Assembly (NCBI GenBank): GCA_018266775.1
Contig: JAFDZS010000010.1
Span: 1-64,000 of the forward strand
Reading direction: 5' to 3'
From: Bacteroidota bacterium
GTDB lineage: Bacteria; Bacteroidota; Bacteroidia; Chitinophagales; Chitinophagaceae
Length of the DNA stretch: 64,000 bases
How positions within the stretch are numbered: the stretch's first letter is position 1; every line of letters starts with the position of its first letter. Below the pieces are notes generated by a model. It did not search any database. It was not told the DNA's origin and saw only the letters and a list, made by a program, of their open reading frames with translations. Shown here in pieces: positions 8,684 through 18,529 of the stretch. The position numbers and the translations under genes were made by a program.

Positions 8684-10058
8684 TGAATTTGAAAAAGCCG
8701 TGCAGCAAAAAATGGGGGAGTTGACGTTTACTCCGTCAGCAGGGCTGTGGGATAAGGTGGAAGCAGGTTTGCCTCCGGAGAAAAAGCGCAGGCGGTTCAT
8801 TTTTTTATTATTGCCCCTGGTGATGGTTTTATGCGGAATATTTTTTTGGCAAAACCAACCTGATCAAAAACAAACACATACTGCAACAAAAATCATTGAA
8901 CAAACACAAAATAAAAATACTGCAGCATCAGTTCAACAACAATCAAAAATTCTTCAGTGTAAAGACAGTACAGCTGTCAATACAACTACCGTTGAATCCG
9001 GAAGTATTGAAAAACGTTCCGTACCATCAAAAATAAAAATGGGTACAAAGGCTCGCACAGCAATGCAAATCAAAAATGCCATTGCAGAAACGGATGATGG
9101 CGGCGATGACCGTGTTACAAAAAATAAAAATCAACGTAACCTGAAAGCCAGAACAAAAGCGACCATTACTGCCGTTGCTGCGGATGAAGATACAGCAACA
9201 TCAAAGAACACTGCTCTGCTGCAAACTGAATCCAGCAATGATGTGAACGATACAGTAAAGCGAAAAGTGAAAGCCAGTATTACTGCAACAACGTTTACAC
9301 AAAAGAAAGATACCTTACCACAGTTATCCAAAACAACGGAAAAGGAAAAGAAAAAAAATCAACCGCATTGGCAATGGGGATGGGATGCTGGTATGGGCAT
9401 TTCCGGCATTAATAACACGAATGGTAAAAGAGCTAATAACGCCAGTTCGAGCGTGGGTGCCGGTGCAGGGGGCGTTCCTCCATTGATGGCAGGTGTATCT
9501 GCCTTCAAAACGGGCTTTGCATTTCATGCAGGCGTGTATGCACAAAAGAGTATTACTCCTTCACTCAATTTTAAAACTGTTATCGGCTATAATTTTATGT
9601 CTTCTTTTATGCGTGTGGGGGAACGGGTGGATACCAATGCACAATACATCTCCGGTGCATACACTGCAACAGCCGATCATTATTACCGGCTGGGTAATTC
9701 AACTGCTTATCTTAATCAATATCATTACATCGCCATTCCTTTGCTGTTACAATGGCACTCATCAACTTCATTACCGCTGAATATTGAAGCCGGCCCTGCA
9801 TTAAGCTGGTTATTGCATTCCAATGCACTGGTGTATGAAGCTAATTCGCAGGCATATTATTCTGATAAACGACGCTTTAATCCATTTGCATTTTCATTAC
9901 AGGCTGGATTGTCGGTTGGGCTTACTAAAAAGAAAACTGATCCCGCAAGTATTGGTTTCCGTTTTTCTTATGCATTGAATTCCGCAGTAAAAAAAGATTT
10001 TGGCAAACAACTTCCCTTCAGCACATCATTAACATTGCATATTCCTTTTAAAAAATAA
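8673..10058 (+). CDS. Single-TM regulator with periplasmic linker and C-terminal beta-barrel; candidate anti-sigma (locus 1)
   Basis: A 461-residue protein in three parts. Residues 1-40 are a charged cytoplasmic segment ending PSAGLWDKVEAGL. Residues 41-59 are one strong TM helix (FIFLLLPLVMVLCGIFFW). Residues 60 to about 270 are a low-complexity, Lys/Thr/Asn/Asp-rich linker with repeats of KARTK type. The remainder is a predicted outer-membrane beta-barrel of the OMP_b-brl type, ending LTLHIPFKK. It overlaps the sigma gene by 11 bp, which suggests that it controls that sigma factor (inference). The ATG at 8673 is used because earlier in-frame starts lie within the sigma gene. The paralogue is at 58082. 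Confidence 0.85.
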   Translation: MSNSEFEKAVQQKMGELTFTPSAGLWDKVEAGLPPEKKRRRFIFLLLPLVMVLCGIFFWQNQPDQKQTHTATKIIEQTQNKNTAASVQQQSKILQCKDSTAVNTTTVESGSIEKRSVPSKIKMGTKARTAMQIKNAIAETDDGGDDRVTKNKNQRNLKARTKATITAVAADEDTATSKNTALLQTESSNDVNDTVKRKVKASITATTFTQKKDTLPQLSKTTEKEKKKNQPHWQWGWDAGMGISGINNTNGKRANNASSSVGAGAGGVPPLMAGVSAFKTGFAFHAGVYAQKSITPSLNFKTVIGYNFMSSFMRVGERVDTNAQYISGAYTATADHYYRLGNSTAYLNQYHYIAIPLLLQWHSSTSLPLNIEAGPALSWLLHSNALVYEANSQAYYSDKRRFNPFAFSLQAGLSVGLTKKKTDPASIGFRFSYALNSAVKKDFGKQLPFSTSLTLHIPFKK

Positions 10059-10115
10059 ACAGCATAGTGCAACGGTAATTAAAAAACGGTTGTCAGCTTT
10101 TTAAAATAATTGTTT

Positions 10116-11381
10116 ATGAAAAAAAGGCTGCTTCAACTGTTGGGTGCATTATCACTCACTGCAATGATGTTGTTACAACAAGGTTGCATAAAAGATAAAT
10201 GCGTTAAAAACTATACGTACACTTATTATGTGCCGCTGTATAAAACTTCGGCAGAAGTAAGGGCAAATATTAAATCCAGCGCCCCGAAGGCAATTGTAAA
10301 CCCGGGGAAAATTACCATTAAGGATAACTTTATTTATCTCAATGAAATTAATAAAGGCATTCACATCATTGATAATACCAACCCCGCAGCTCCCGTAAAT
10401 ATTGGCTTTATTGCTATTCCCGGTAATGTGGACATTGCCATCAAAAACAATATGCTTTATGCCGATTTGTATACAGACCTGGTCACTATTGATATTACTG
10501 ATCCTGAAAATGCCATGGCTGTTAATTTTGTCAGCGGTGTTTTTCCGGAACGGTTTTATTACGGATACGTGGCAGACTCCACCAAAATGATTTATGACTG
10601 GACAACAAAAACGGAGACAGTACAATGCAGTTGCGAAAATCCCAACCCTGTTTACAATGATGTTGGGGTTCTGCTCAGCAGTAATGACGCAGGATCATTA
10701 AATGCTGCTGTTGCCACACCGGTGGGTATCAGCGGATCATTGTCGCGTTTTGCGCTGGTGAATAATTATTTATATGCAGTTTCCGCCGCCGCAGTAAAAA
10801 CGCTGAATATCAGTAACCCGTCAACGCCGGTTATCACCAGCCAGGTAAATACCAACTGGATGGTGGAAACCATCTATCCATTTAAAGACAAATTGTTTGT
10901 TGGTGGAAATGCCGGAATGTTTGTGTTCAATATTCAAAACCCGGCAAACCCTTCACTATTGGGATCGTTCTCTCATGCCCGTGTATGCGATCCGGTTATA
11001 GCAGATGATAATTACGCGTATGTAACACTGCATTCCGGTACAGCCTGCCAGGGGTTTACCAATCAACTGGATGTGCTGGATATTTCCAGCATCCAGTCGC
11101 CACAACTCCTGCGCAGTTATCCCTTCACCAGTCCGCGTGGATTGAGCAAGGATGGCAACCTTTTATTTATATGTGATGGCGATGATGGCTTGAAAGTATT
11201 GGATGCTGCCAACCCGAACGGGATTACTTTGCAAAAACAGATTCCGATCATCGGCGCCAACGAAGTTATAGCGTTTAACCAAATTGCCCTTGTTGTGGCG
11301 AAAGACGGTTTGTACCAATATGATTATAGCGACAGGAATGCCATTAAATTGATCTCAGCCATCAAAACCGGTAACCCATAA
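10116..11381 (+). CDS. LVIVD-repeat lipoprotein
   Basis: A 421-residue lipoprotein: signal peptide with lipobox LQQGC, the cysteine being residue 24. The mature part holds repeated short beta units of the LVIVD type, such as NKGIHIIDNTNPAAPVNIG, VKTLNISNPSTPVI and GMFVFNIQNPANPSLLG, a propeller-like fold found on bacterial surfaces. A TTG two codons upstream is unlikely as a start. It follows the beta-barrel regulator by 57 bp and overlaps the next start by one base, so it is the third gene of the sigma cluster. A role as surface sensor or ligand-binding partner is inference. Confidence 0.88.
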   Translation: MKKRLLQLLGALSLTAMMLLQQGCIKDKCVKNYTYTYYVPLYKTSAEVRANIKSSAPKAIVNPGKITIKDNFIYLNEINKGIHIIDNTNPAAPVNIGFIAIPGNVDIAIKNNMLYADLYTDLVTIDITDPENAMAVNFVSGVFPERFYYGYVADSTKMIYDWTTKTETVQCSCENPNPVYNDVGVLLSSNDAGSLNAAVATPVGISGSLSRFALVNNYLYAVSAAAVKTLNISNPSTPVITSQVNTNWMVETIYPFKDKLFVGGNAGMFVFNIQNPANPSLLGSFSHARVCDPVIADDNYAYVTLHSGTACQGFTNQLDVLDISSIQSPQLLRSYPFTSPRGLSKDGNLLFICDGDDGLKVLDAANPNGITLQKQIPIIGANEVIAFNQIALVVAKDGLYQYDYSDRNAIKLISAIKTGNP

Positions 11382-11929
11382 TGAAAAAGATACTCATCAT
11401 TGTATGCAGTATTTGCATATTGCAGCATGTAACGGCACAAAAAAAACTCATTCATTTTGCTTCTTACACCAGTGCCGGTTTTGTAACAGGAAAATCGCCA
11501 GTGGCATTTGCTGCACAAACAGAAAATGGTATCAGCGTTAAAAATTGGTTTGCGGGTATTGGTATCGGCTATGATAAGTACAACTATAAAACCATTCCTG
11601 TATACGCGGCATTGAAAAAATCATTTTCTTTTAAACCGGTGCAACTGTTTCTTTATGCTAATGCCGGAACTCATTATTTGGCAGAAGAACATGAATGGAA
11701 AACACCATTCAGCAGTACTACCATCCGGGGGCAATGCTATGGTGCTGCTGGTGTGGGTTGTACTATCAAAACAGGAAAACATACAGGCATTTTCTTTGCT
11801 GTGGGCAACTGCATTAAAAAAATACATATTGTGGAAACGGGCAGTATTCAACCGCCTGATGCCCTTTGGATGTATGATACCGTACGTTCTTACAGCAGGA
11901 TAGAATGCAAAGCAGGTTTTTGTTTTTAG
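11381..11929 (+). CDS. Small secreted outer-membrane beta-barrel-like protein
   Basis: A 182-residue protein with a cleavable signal peptide ending VTAQ at about residue 19. The rest alternates hydrophobic and polar residues with glycine-rich turns ([36 protein letters not shown]), consistent with a small eight-strand barrel, and it ends in an aromatic residue as many outer-membrane proteins do. No named family is recognised with confidence. Start and previous stop overlap (TAATG), so it closes the sigma operon. Its end overlaps the convergent queG end by a few bases. Confidence 0.8.
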   Translation: MKKILIIVCSICILQHVTAQKKLIHFASYTSAGFVTGKSPVAFAAQTENGISVKNWFAGIGIGYDKYNYKTIPVYAALKKSFSFKPVQLFLYANAGTHYLAEEHEWKTPFSSTTIRGQCYGAAGVGCTIKTGKHTGIFFAVGNCIKKIHIVETGSIQPPDALWMYDTVRSYSRIECKAGFCF

Positions 11930-12852
11930 GAAGCAATAAAATGGAGATTGCGTTTGATGCCTGAAAATTTCGTTCGCTTAATGGGAGAATCTTTGAAAAT
12001 GATTTTAAAAGATTCTTCCGTTAATGCTTCCCAATCTTTTTCGTTGTACTGTAATATTTGCGGTATCGCATCAAAATCATTTTCATTATGTGCTTTGCTG
12101 AAACGGTTCCAGGGGCAAACATCCTGGCAGGTATCGCATCCAAACATCCAGTTATCGAAATGGCCTTTCATGTTTGCCGGCAGTAAAGCGTCTTTCAGTT
12201 CAATAGTAAAATAACTGATGCATTTGCTGCCATCAATAACTTTATCGGGCAATATGGCATCAGTAGGGCAGTGGTCGATGCATTTGGTGCAACTGCCGCA
12301 ATAATCTTTTGCAATGGGATCATCGTATTGCAATGCCATATCAGTAATTAATGTGGCAATAAAAAAGAAGGAACCAGATTGTTTGTTGATGAGGTTGCCG
12401 TTTTTGCCGATCCATCCTAATCCTGACTGTAACGCCCAGCTTCTTTCCAGCACCGGTGCACTGTCTACAAAACCACGACCATGAATGGCGCCAACATTTT
12501 CATTGATTTGCTGTAACAAAGTTTTCAGTTTACTGCGGATCACTTCGTGGTAGTCTTTACCATAAGCATACTTGGAAATTTTGGGAACGCCTGTTTGTTG
12601 CTGTGCAGGAAAATAATTGAGCAATAAAGTAATTACCGATTGTGCACCCGTTACCAGTTTTGATGGATCAACTCTCAGGTCAAAATGATTTTCCATATAA
12701 TGCATGGAACCATGATAACCCCTGTTCAGCCATTGTTCCAGCCTGCGGGCATCAGCATCAAGCCTTGCGGCTTTTGCGATGCCGCAGTATTGAAAGCCCA
12801 ATTGATGTGCCAATGCTTTTATAGCAGATGAACGTTGCTGCAGGTTAATCAT
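11926..12852 (-). CDS. queG: Epoxyqueuosine reductase
   Basis: QueG makes the last step of queuosine in tRNA and uses cobalamin and two 4Fe-4S clusters. Two cluster motifs are visible: [12 protein letters not shown] near residue 190 and [11 protein letters not shown] near 240. [11 protein letters not shown] near residue 95 and [16 protein letters not shown] near 140 are family hallmarks. The ATG at 12852 gives 308 residues, the normal length; a TTG further upstream is not needed. QueA, the preceding pathway enzyme, is encoded at 46158 in the same window. Confidence 0.95.
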   Translation of the reverse strand: MINLQQRSSAIKALAHQLGFQYCGIAKAARLDADARRLEQWLNRGYHGSMHYMENHFDLRVDPSKLVTGAQSVITLLLNYFPAQQQTGVPKISKYAYGKDYHEVIRSKLKTLLQQINENVGAIHGRGFVDSAPVLERSWALQSGLGWIGKNGNLINKQSGSFFFIATLITDMALQYDDPIAKDYCGSCTKCIDHCPTDAILPDKVIDGSKCISYFTIELKDALLPANMKGHFDNWMFGCDTCQDVCPWNRFSKAHNENDFDAIPQILQYNEKDWEALTEESFKIIFKDSPIKRTKFSGIKRNLHFIAS

Positions 12853-13040
12853 AACATAAAACTGTTGTATAAAAATACAACCGTGGTGCAACAAAAAAAC
12901 ATTTGCTTAAAAAGGAAAATGCTTCAATCAAAGTGGCTGCCAGGTTGAGCTAGTGGAAACCGGTGAATATCTGTAAGGCCGCCTTCAGTAAACCCAGGCT
13001 GACAATTGATAATGTTGAAATAAGCTAAAACAACCATTGC
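12853..13040. other. Non-coding gap with a duplicated 3' gene tail
   Basis: No gene is seen. The segment at about 12904-12938 resembles 13037-13070, the 3' end of the next gene: both contain TTGCTTAAAAAGGAA and, some 12 bases later, AAAGTGGC. It may be a trace of a duplicated paralogue. Confidence 0.4.
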
Positions 13041-13847
13041 TTAAAAAGGAATGCAATAACCTAAAGTGGCAATGCTTTCCACATATCCAAAACTATGCGT
13101 AACCCTGTTGCCTTTCAGATGCACCGAGTTAGCCAGTGCGTTGATGTACTTTACATAGCCTGTCTTTCCGGTTACTTCAAAGAAGAGGCGTGGAAACATA
13201 AATAACCTGAAACCTGCTTCAGCACTGATGTTATAGCCGGCAACATGAAAATCGTTATTGAAACGGTCGCCACGCCAGGTAAAGTCGGTGCGGGGAATAT
13301 TAATGCCTGCCCCTGCTTTTAAAACACCGGTTAGCAGCGGCCTTGATTTAGATGCAGTGAGTATTAGTGTTCTTTGTTCCACATAATTGATGTGCAGCCA
13401 GTTGGCCCCATCGGTGTGCTCAAAATGTAAAAATGTGGAAGGATTCAGTACACTGTCGCCATTTACAGGCACGCCATCAATCACACCGGTAACATGAACA
13501 GTTTGGCCATCAGTAACTACATATTTGGCATGATCAAAATTTATTTCCAGTGCTTTGGAGTGGCTCCGGTTTAAATAAAATCCGAAACGGTAATTGTATT
13601 GCGGAATGGAGATTTGCCCGGGTTTTTTATAGATAGCATCAAAATCGCCTTTATCATGTGCAACAGCTTTGTGTAACACAAAATTATTGCCGTTTGCCAT
13701 CCTGAAATGGATATCACTTTTGGTATATGATTCTGCATTATACCCCCATTGCAGGTACATGCCTTTAAATAATCTTGACCCTTGTTGTTGTGCAATACTT
13801 GTGGTGGTAATAATGGCTGCACATACAGCCAGAACTGATCTTTTCAT
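13041..13847 (-). CDS. Secreted outer-membrane protein of unknown function
   Basis: A 268-residue protein. The ATG at 13847 gives a clean signal peptide (MKRSVLAVCAAIITTTSIAQ); the longer frame to 13910 would bury it. The mature protein is rich in alternating aromatic strands (YNYRFGFYLN, ALEINFDHAKYVV, TGVLKAGAGINIP, HVAGYNISAEAGFRLF), typical of outer-membrane barrels of Bacteroidota, and ends in CIPF with a terminal phenylalanine. I do not recognise a specific family. It stands alone, with a trace of a similar 3' end just downstream. Confidence 0.78.
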   Translation of the reverse strand: MKRSVLAVCAAIITTTSIAQQQGSRLFKGMYLQWGYNAESYTKSDIHFRMANGNNFVLHKAVAHDKGDFDAIYKKPGQISIPQYNYRFGFYLNRSHSKALEINFDHAKYVVTDGQTVHVTGVIDGVPVNGDSVLNPSTFLHFEHTDGANWLHINYVEQRTLILTASKSRPLLTGVLKAGAGINIPRTDFTWRGDRFNNDFHVAGYNISAEAGFRLFMFPRLFFEVTGKTGYVKYINALANSVHLKGNRVTHSFGYVESIATLGYCIPF

Positions 13848-14004
13848 GCCTGTTTTTCGTTTAAACGCCGTGGTAAGCAATATGCCGCACTGGTTATCTT
13901 TGCGGCGCAAATTTACGACAAAACAGGAATTAAATTGTCATCAGGAAGTTAAGAGTTGTGAGTAAAGGCGTCAAGACGGTTAAAAGCGTCAGACGCTTTG
14001 CTGA

Positions 14005-15153
14005 TTACTTGCTCAGTGCCTCATCACATAACCGTTTCAACGTTTTATATTTTTCATTGCGGCCCTTGTTTTTCAGGTTAAAAACCATCAAAAACCCCGC
14101 ATAATGGTTCTTATAATCTACCCATGGAAAGCTGCCAAACAATCCCGGGCTGGTAACCGCATCGCTTCTTACAGAACCAGGTATACCGTTACTATTTTCG
14201 GGGGTAGCTGCAGGGTAATCCATCACCCATTCACCAAATCCGTAGCCCCAGTTTCCCGCTTCGGCGGGTGAATATGCAATAGTGGCGTCTTTACTAACCC
14301 GGTTTTGCTGCATGGCTGCAATGGCTTCTTTACTTAATACCTGTTTACCATTATACTGGCCTTCCTGCAAAATCATTTGTAAAAAATGAATATAATCTTC
14401 TGCTGTACTCCAGCCACTACCGGCGGGTAATGCTACGGGGCCATTGCCAAAATCGGAGTTGACCATATGGCAGGGTTTGGCAATACGTTCCTGGAAAAGG
14501 GTCTCAAAACTTTTACCGCTGATTTTTTCTATTACTGCACCGGCTAATTGCAAACCTACATTGCTGTAGTGAAAGATTTTGCCCGGCTCACCTTCCATCG
14601 GCAGTTGGGCAATACCGGCTACGGCTTCATCCATACTTTTAATGTTTTTCATTGCCTGCAGCGACTCCCTCAAACTGCCCGCTTTAATTCCCGTTAAATG
14701 GCCCAGGCATTGCCATATGCGGATGTTCCCTTTTCCATTGGCCGTCATCACCGGTAAAAATTTACCCACACTATCGTCCAGGTTCAGTTTGCCTTCATCC
14801 ACAAAAGTCATTACCAGTGCGGCGCTCAGCCATTTGCTGCAGCTGGCAATGCGTTCCTTGGTAGTCATCGTAAAATCCTGCAATAGCTCATCGGCATCCT
14901 TTCCCTGCCTTTTGGCAATAAATTTGGTAATACGTTCCTGCCGCTTGCTCACATCATTTACTGTTTTGCTGTACACCAGTTTGCCGTCTTTAAACAGTAC
15001 TAAAACGGCACGGCCGCCGAGGTCTTTGATGTTTTCGTTTAGCCAGTCATCTATCTTATTAAATTGATACTGGCTGAAACCGGGCTGAAACAATAGCAGG
15101 AAAATGATGAACAGGCTGTATTTGCGGCAGTTGTACAGGCTTTTTAATGACAT
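14005..15153 (-). CDS. Serine hydrolase, class C beta-lactamase/PBP4-like fold
   Basis: A 382-residue secreted enzyme with a signal peptide to about residue 27 (ending GFSQ). The nucleophile motif SxxK is seen as SCSK near residue 106, the YxN motif as YSN near residue 197, and the overall order fits PF00144. Such proteins are esterases, D-amino peptidases or beta-lactamases, and the substrate cannot be inferred. It is transcribed away from clpB, with which it shares a 59-bp divergent promoter region. Confidence 0.88.
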   Translation of the reverse strand: MSLKSLYNCRKYSLFIIFLLLFQPGFSQYQFNKIDDWLNENIKDLGGRAVLVLFKDGKLVYSKTVNDVSKRQERITKFIAKRQGKDADELLQDFTMTTKERIASCSKWLSAALVMTFVDEGKLNLDDSVGKFLPVMTANGKGNIRIWQCLGHLTGIKAGSLRESLQAMKNIKSMDEAVAGIAQLPMEGEPGKIFHYSNVGLQLAGAVIEKISGKSFETLFQERIAKPCHMVNSDFGNGPVALPAGSGWSTAEDYIHFLQMILQEGQYNGKQVLSKEAIAAMQQNRVSKDATIAYSPAEAGNWGYGFGEWVMDYPAATPENSNGIPGSVRSDAVTSPGLFGSFPWVDYKNHYAGFLMVFNLKNKGRNEKYKTLKRLCDEALSK

Positions 15154-15212
15154 ATTAACCGTTGATTTGCTCTTGGATTATAATTTGACCACTAAGTTTA
15201 AAATTACAAACT

Positions 15213-17837
15213 ATGAGTTTACAGAACCTGACTATAAAATCACAAGAACGGATTCAGCATGCACAACAGTTAGCGTTCAATAATAATAATGCTAATATTG
15301 AAACGGAGCACATGCTGCAGGCATTGCTGGATGATGACGATTCACCCATAGAATTCTTATTAAAAAAGAATAATGTCAATATCAATTTTGTGGAAACCAA
15401 ACTGGTTGAAAGTATTAAAAAATTAGCCAAAGCATCAGGTGCCGAACCTGCACAAAATGTGAGCCGCGACCTGAACAATGTATTGCTCCGTTCCGGCAAT
15501 GTGCTAAAGCAATTCAACGATGAATTTGTGGCGCCGGAACATCTGTTAATTGCATTGCTGCAGGGCAGCGACAATACCGCAAAAATTTTAAAAGATGCGG
15601 GCCTTACCGAAAAAGGCTTGATTGCTGCCATCAAAGAATTGAAGAAAGGCAGCACCGTGCATTCTCAAACATCTGAAACGCAGTTCAACACCCTGAACAA
15701 ATATGCCAAAAATTTAAACGAAATGGCCAGGCAGGGCAAATTAGACCCGGTGATTGGCCGTGATGAAGAGATCCGCAGAACACTGCACATTTTATCCAGG
15801 AGAAGTAAAAACAACCCGATATTAGTGGGTGAGCCCGGTGTAGGTAAAACCGCTATAGCCGAAGGTTTGGCCATGCGGGTGGTAAATGGCGATGTACCGG
15901 AAAACCTGAAAACAAAAATTATTTACGCCCTGGATATGGGTCAGTTGATTGCCGGTGCCAAATACAAAGGAGAATTTGAAGAACGCTTAAAAGGTGTGGT
16001 TAAAGAAGTGGCAGCAAGTGACGGAGAGATCATCTTATTCATTGATGAAATTCATACGCTTGTTGGTGCAGGCGGTGGCGATGGCGCTATGGATGCGGCC
16101 AATATTTTAAAACCTGCATTGGCAAGAGGCGAACTGAGAGCCATCGGCGCCACTACCCTGAACGAATACCAGAAGTTTTTTGAAAAAGATAAAGCACTGG
16201 AACGCCGCTTTCAAAAAGTGATGATTGATGAACCAGGTGTGGAAGATGCCGTTTCCATTTTACGCGGCCTGAAAGACCGTTATGAAACGTACCATCATGT
16301 ACGCATTAAAGATGAAGCCATCATTGCGGCAGTGGAATTATCGCACCGTTATATTACCGATCGTTTTCTGCCGGATAAAGCTATTGACCTCATTGATGAA
16401 AGTGCCGCCAAACTGCGTTTGGAAATGAACAGCATGCCCGAAGAACTGGATAAACTGGAAAGGCAGATCAGGCAACTGGAAATTGAACGGGAAGCCATCA
16501 AACGGGAAGACGATGCAGCAAAGCTGAAAGAACTGAATACAGAGATTGCTAATCTTTCTGTAGAAAGAGATACGTATAAAGCCAAATGGCAGCAGGAAAA
16601 AGAAATTGTGGAGAAAGTACAAAACGCCAAAGCCAATATTGAACAATTGAAACTGGCTGCTGAAAAAGCAGAACGGGAAGGCGATTATGGTAAAGTGGCC
16701 GAAATACGTTATGGTAAAGTGCAGGAACAGGAAAAAATTATTGAAGAATATACCAAACAATTAGACGCCAGCAGCGAAAAACGTTTGCTGAAAGAAGAAG
16801 TGGATGCAGAAGATATTGCAGAAAACATAGCCAAGGCCACCGGCATACCGGTAACCAAAATGCTGCAGAGTGAAAAGGAAAAATTGCTGAACCTGGAAGA
16901 TGAACTGCATAAAAGAGTGGTGGGCCAGGAAGAAGCCATTGAAGCAGTATCCGATGCTATACGCCGGAGCAGGGCCGGTTTGCAGGATCCCAGGAAACCG
17001 ATTGGTTCTTTCATCTTTCTTGGTACAACCGGTGTGGGTAAAACGGAATTGGCCAAGGCGTTGGCAGAATACCTGTTTGATGATGAAGGCATGATGACCC
17101 GTATTGACATGAGTGAATACCAGGAAAAGCACAGTGTAAGCCGCCTGGTGGGCGCCCCTCCCGGCTATGTTGGTTATGATGAAGGCGGACAGCTTACCGA
17201 AGCGGTGAGGCGTAAACCTTACAGCGTGGTACTGCTGGATGAAATTGAAAAAGCGCATCCTGACGTATTTAATGTATTATTGCAGGTACTGGACGATGGC
17301 CGCCTGACAGACAACAAAGGCCGTGTGGTGAATTTTAAAAATACCATCATCATCATGACCAGCAATATGGGCAGCCAGGTGATACAGGATAATTTTGAAA
17401 AAGTAAATGAAAAGAATAAAGACGAAATTGTTGAGCAAACAAAACAGGAAGTGCTGCTGTTATTAAGGCAAACCATACGCCCGGAATTTTTAAACCGGAT
17501 TGATGAAGTGATCATGTTCCAGCCATTGATGCGCAAAGAGATCAGGGGAATCATTAAAATACAATTAGATCATGTAACTAAAATGGTGGCACAAAATGGA
17601 ATCAACCTGCAGTTTAGTGATTATGCGGTGGACTATCTTGCAGAAAATGGTTACGATCCGCAATTTGGTGCAAGGCCGCTGAAAAGGCTGATCCAGAAAG
17701 AAATTGTGAACCAGCTGAGTAAAAGAATACTGGCAGGTGATATCGATAAAACAAGGCCGGTATTAGTAGATGTGTTTGATGGTACAGTCGTTTTTCGTAA
17801 CGAAGTACCGGAGGCGCCTAAAGCTGCCGTAAAATAA
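15213..17837 (+). CDS. clpB: ATP-dependent disaggregase ClpB
   Basis: A full-length 874-residue Hsp100 chaperone that resolves protein aggregates with DnaK. The N-terminal Clp_N repeats cover about residues 1-150. The first AAA+ domain has Walker [10 protein letters not shown] near 205 and Walker [10 protein letters not shown] near 275. The coiled-coil middle domain (about 400-530) is rich in Glu/Lys. The second AAA+ domain has GTTGVGKTE near 605 and [11 protein letters not shown]. No truncation is seen. It is followed by a 9-bp hairpin. I saw no CIRCE-type operator upstream. Confidence 0.98.
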   Translation: MSLQNLTIKSQERIQHAQQLAFNNNNANIETEHMLQALLDDDDSPIEFLLKKNNVNINFVETKLVESIKKLAKASGAEPAQNVSRDLNNVLLRSGNVLKQFNDEFVAPEHLLIALLQGSDNTAKILKDAGLTEKGLIAAIKELKKGSTVHSQTSETQFNTLNKYAKNLNEMARQGKLDPVIGRDEEIRRTLHILSRRSKNNPILVGEPGVGKTAIAEGLAMRVVNGDVPENLKTKIIYALDMGQLIAGAKYKGEFEERLKGVVKEVAASDGEIILFIDEIHTLVGAGGGDGAMDAANILKPALARGELRAIGATTLNEYQKFFEKDKALERRFQKVMIDEPGVEDAVSILRGLKDRYETYHHVRIKDEAIIAAVELSHRYITDRFLPDKAIDLIDESAAKLRLEMNSMPEELDKLERQIRQLEIEREAIKREDDAAKLKELNTEIANLSVERDTYKAKWQQEKEIVEKVQNAKANIEQLKLAAEKAEREGDYGKVAEIRYGKVQEQEKIIEEYTKQLDASSEKRLLKEEVDAEDIAENIAKATGIPVTKMLQSEKEKLLNLEDELHKRVVGQEEAIEAVSDAIRRSRAGLQDPRKPIGSFIFLGTTGVGKTELAKALAEYLFDDEGMMTRIDMSEYQEKHSVSRLVGAPPGYVGYDEGGQLTEAVRRKPYSVVLLDEIEKAHPDVFNVLLQVLDDGRLTDNKGRVVNFKNTIIIMTSNMGSQVIQDNFEKVNEKNKDEIVEQTKQEVLLLLRQTIRPEFLNRIDEVIMFQPLMRKEIRGIIKIQLDHVTKMVAQNGINLQFSDYAVDYLAENGYDPQFGARPLKRLIQKEIVNQLSKRILAGDIDKTRPVLVDVFDGTVVFRNEVPEAPKAAVK

Positions 17838-17845
17838 ATTTTAAT

Positions 17846-17870
17846 GCATTGCCCCGGTAGCGGGCAATGC
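17846..17870 (+). terminator. Hairpin after clpB
   Basis: GCATTGCCC and GGGCAATGC form a perfect 9-bp stem with a 7-nt loop, 8 bp after the clpB stop. No T-run follows, so it may be a transcript-end stabiliser rather than an intrinsic terminator. Confidence 0.55.
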
Positions 17871-17923
17871 GCTTTCATAACAAAAATGCCTGTTGTGTTT
17901 ACACAGGTGAAAAAAAAGAAACT

Positions 17924-18496
17924 ATGGCAAACAAAACAAAAGACGTAAAGGAGATCATACCGAGTAAACAGGTGTTTGTAGGTAATCCTGATGCGCAGGT
18001 AACATTAACTGAGTTTGGTGAATATGAAAATGAAGACTGTGCCAAAGCAAATGAAGTGGTAAAGCAATTACTGGAAGAATACGAAGGAAAGGTACGGTTT
18101 AATTTCCGCCATTTTCCCCAAACAAAAATTCACCAGCGCTCCATGAAAGCTGCAGAAGCTTCATTGGCTGCGGCACAAACTGGAAATTTTTGGGAAATGC
18201 ACAACCTTTTATTTGAGAACAGGCGCAACCTGGGCACCACCAGTTTAAAACTGTATTCCAAAGAAGCTGGTGTAACCAATAAACATTTTTTAGATGACCT
18301 CATCAATTCCACTTATGGTTGGGAGATCCGTAACGACTTCCAGGATGGTGTGGATCGCGGTGTAAAAGAAGTGCCGGCATTTTTTATTAATGGAGAGCCG
18401 GTGAGTGGTAAAAATTCATTTGAAAACCTGAGCAAGGAAATTGATATGGCGCTAAAGAAAGTAAAGAAAAAAGCGCCGGTTAAACAAAGAGCATAA
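17924..18496 (+). CDS. DsbA/thioredoxin-fold protein lacking a CxxC pair
   Basis: A 190-residue protein of the DsbA-like Thioredoxin_4 group. The first strand, VTLTEFGEYENEDC, is where family members carry CxxC; here only the cysteine of NEDC remains. The following helix, RHFPQTKIHQRSMKAAEASLAA, and the cis-proline segment VKEVPAFFINGE are normal. There is no signal peptide with the ATG at 17924, so it is probably cytoplasmic. It follows clpB in the same direction, and a strong hairpin with T7 follows it. Loss of dithiol redox activity is inference. Confidence 0.82.
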   Translation: MANKTKDVKEIIPSKQVFVGNPDAQVTLTEFGEYENEDCAKANEVVKQLLEEYEGKVRFNFRHFPQTKIHQRSMKAAEASLAAAQTGNFWEMHNLLFENRRNLGTTSLKLYSKEAGVTNKHFLDDLINSTYGWEIRNDFQDGVDRGVKEVPAFFINGEPVSGKNSFENLSKEIDMALKKVKKKAPVKQRA

Positions 18497-18497
18497 T

Positions 18498-18529
18498 GTA
18501 GGAACACGCCTCTGGCGTGTTCTTTTTTT
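18498..18529 (+). terminator. Intrinsic terminator formed by a GTAG-headed REP-like palindrome
   Basis: GTAG at 18498 is followed by the stem GAACACGCC / GGCGTGTTC (9 bp, loop TCT) and T7. It sits directly behind the DsbA-fold gene. The same palindrome, with the same GTAG head and identical ATAAT to its left, recurs at 29906. Confidence 0.9.

Noticed and set aside
15154-15212. Heat-shock operator (CIRCE) or standard Bacteroidota promoter before clpB
   Set aside because: No CIRCE repeat is present and the TATAATTTG sequence has the wrong spacing for the TAnnTTTG element.
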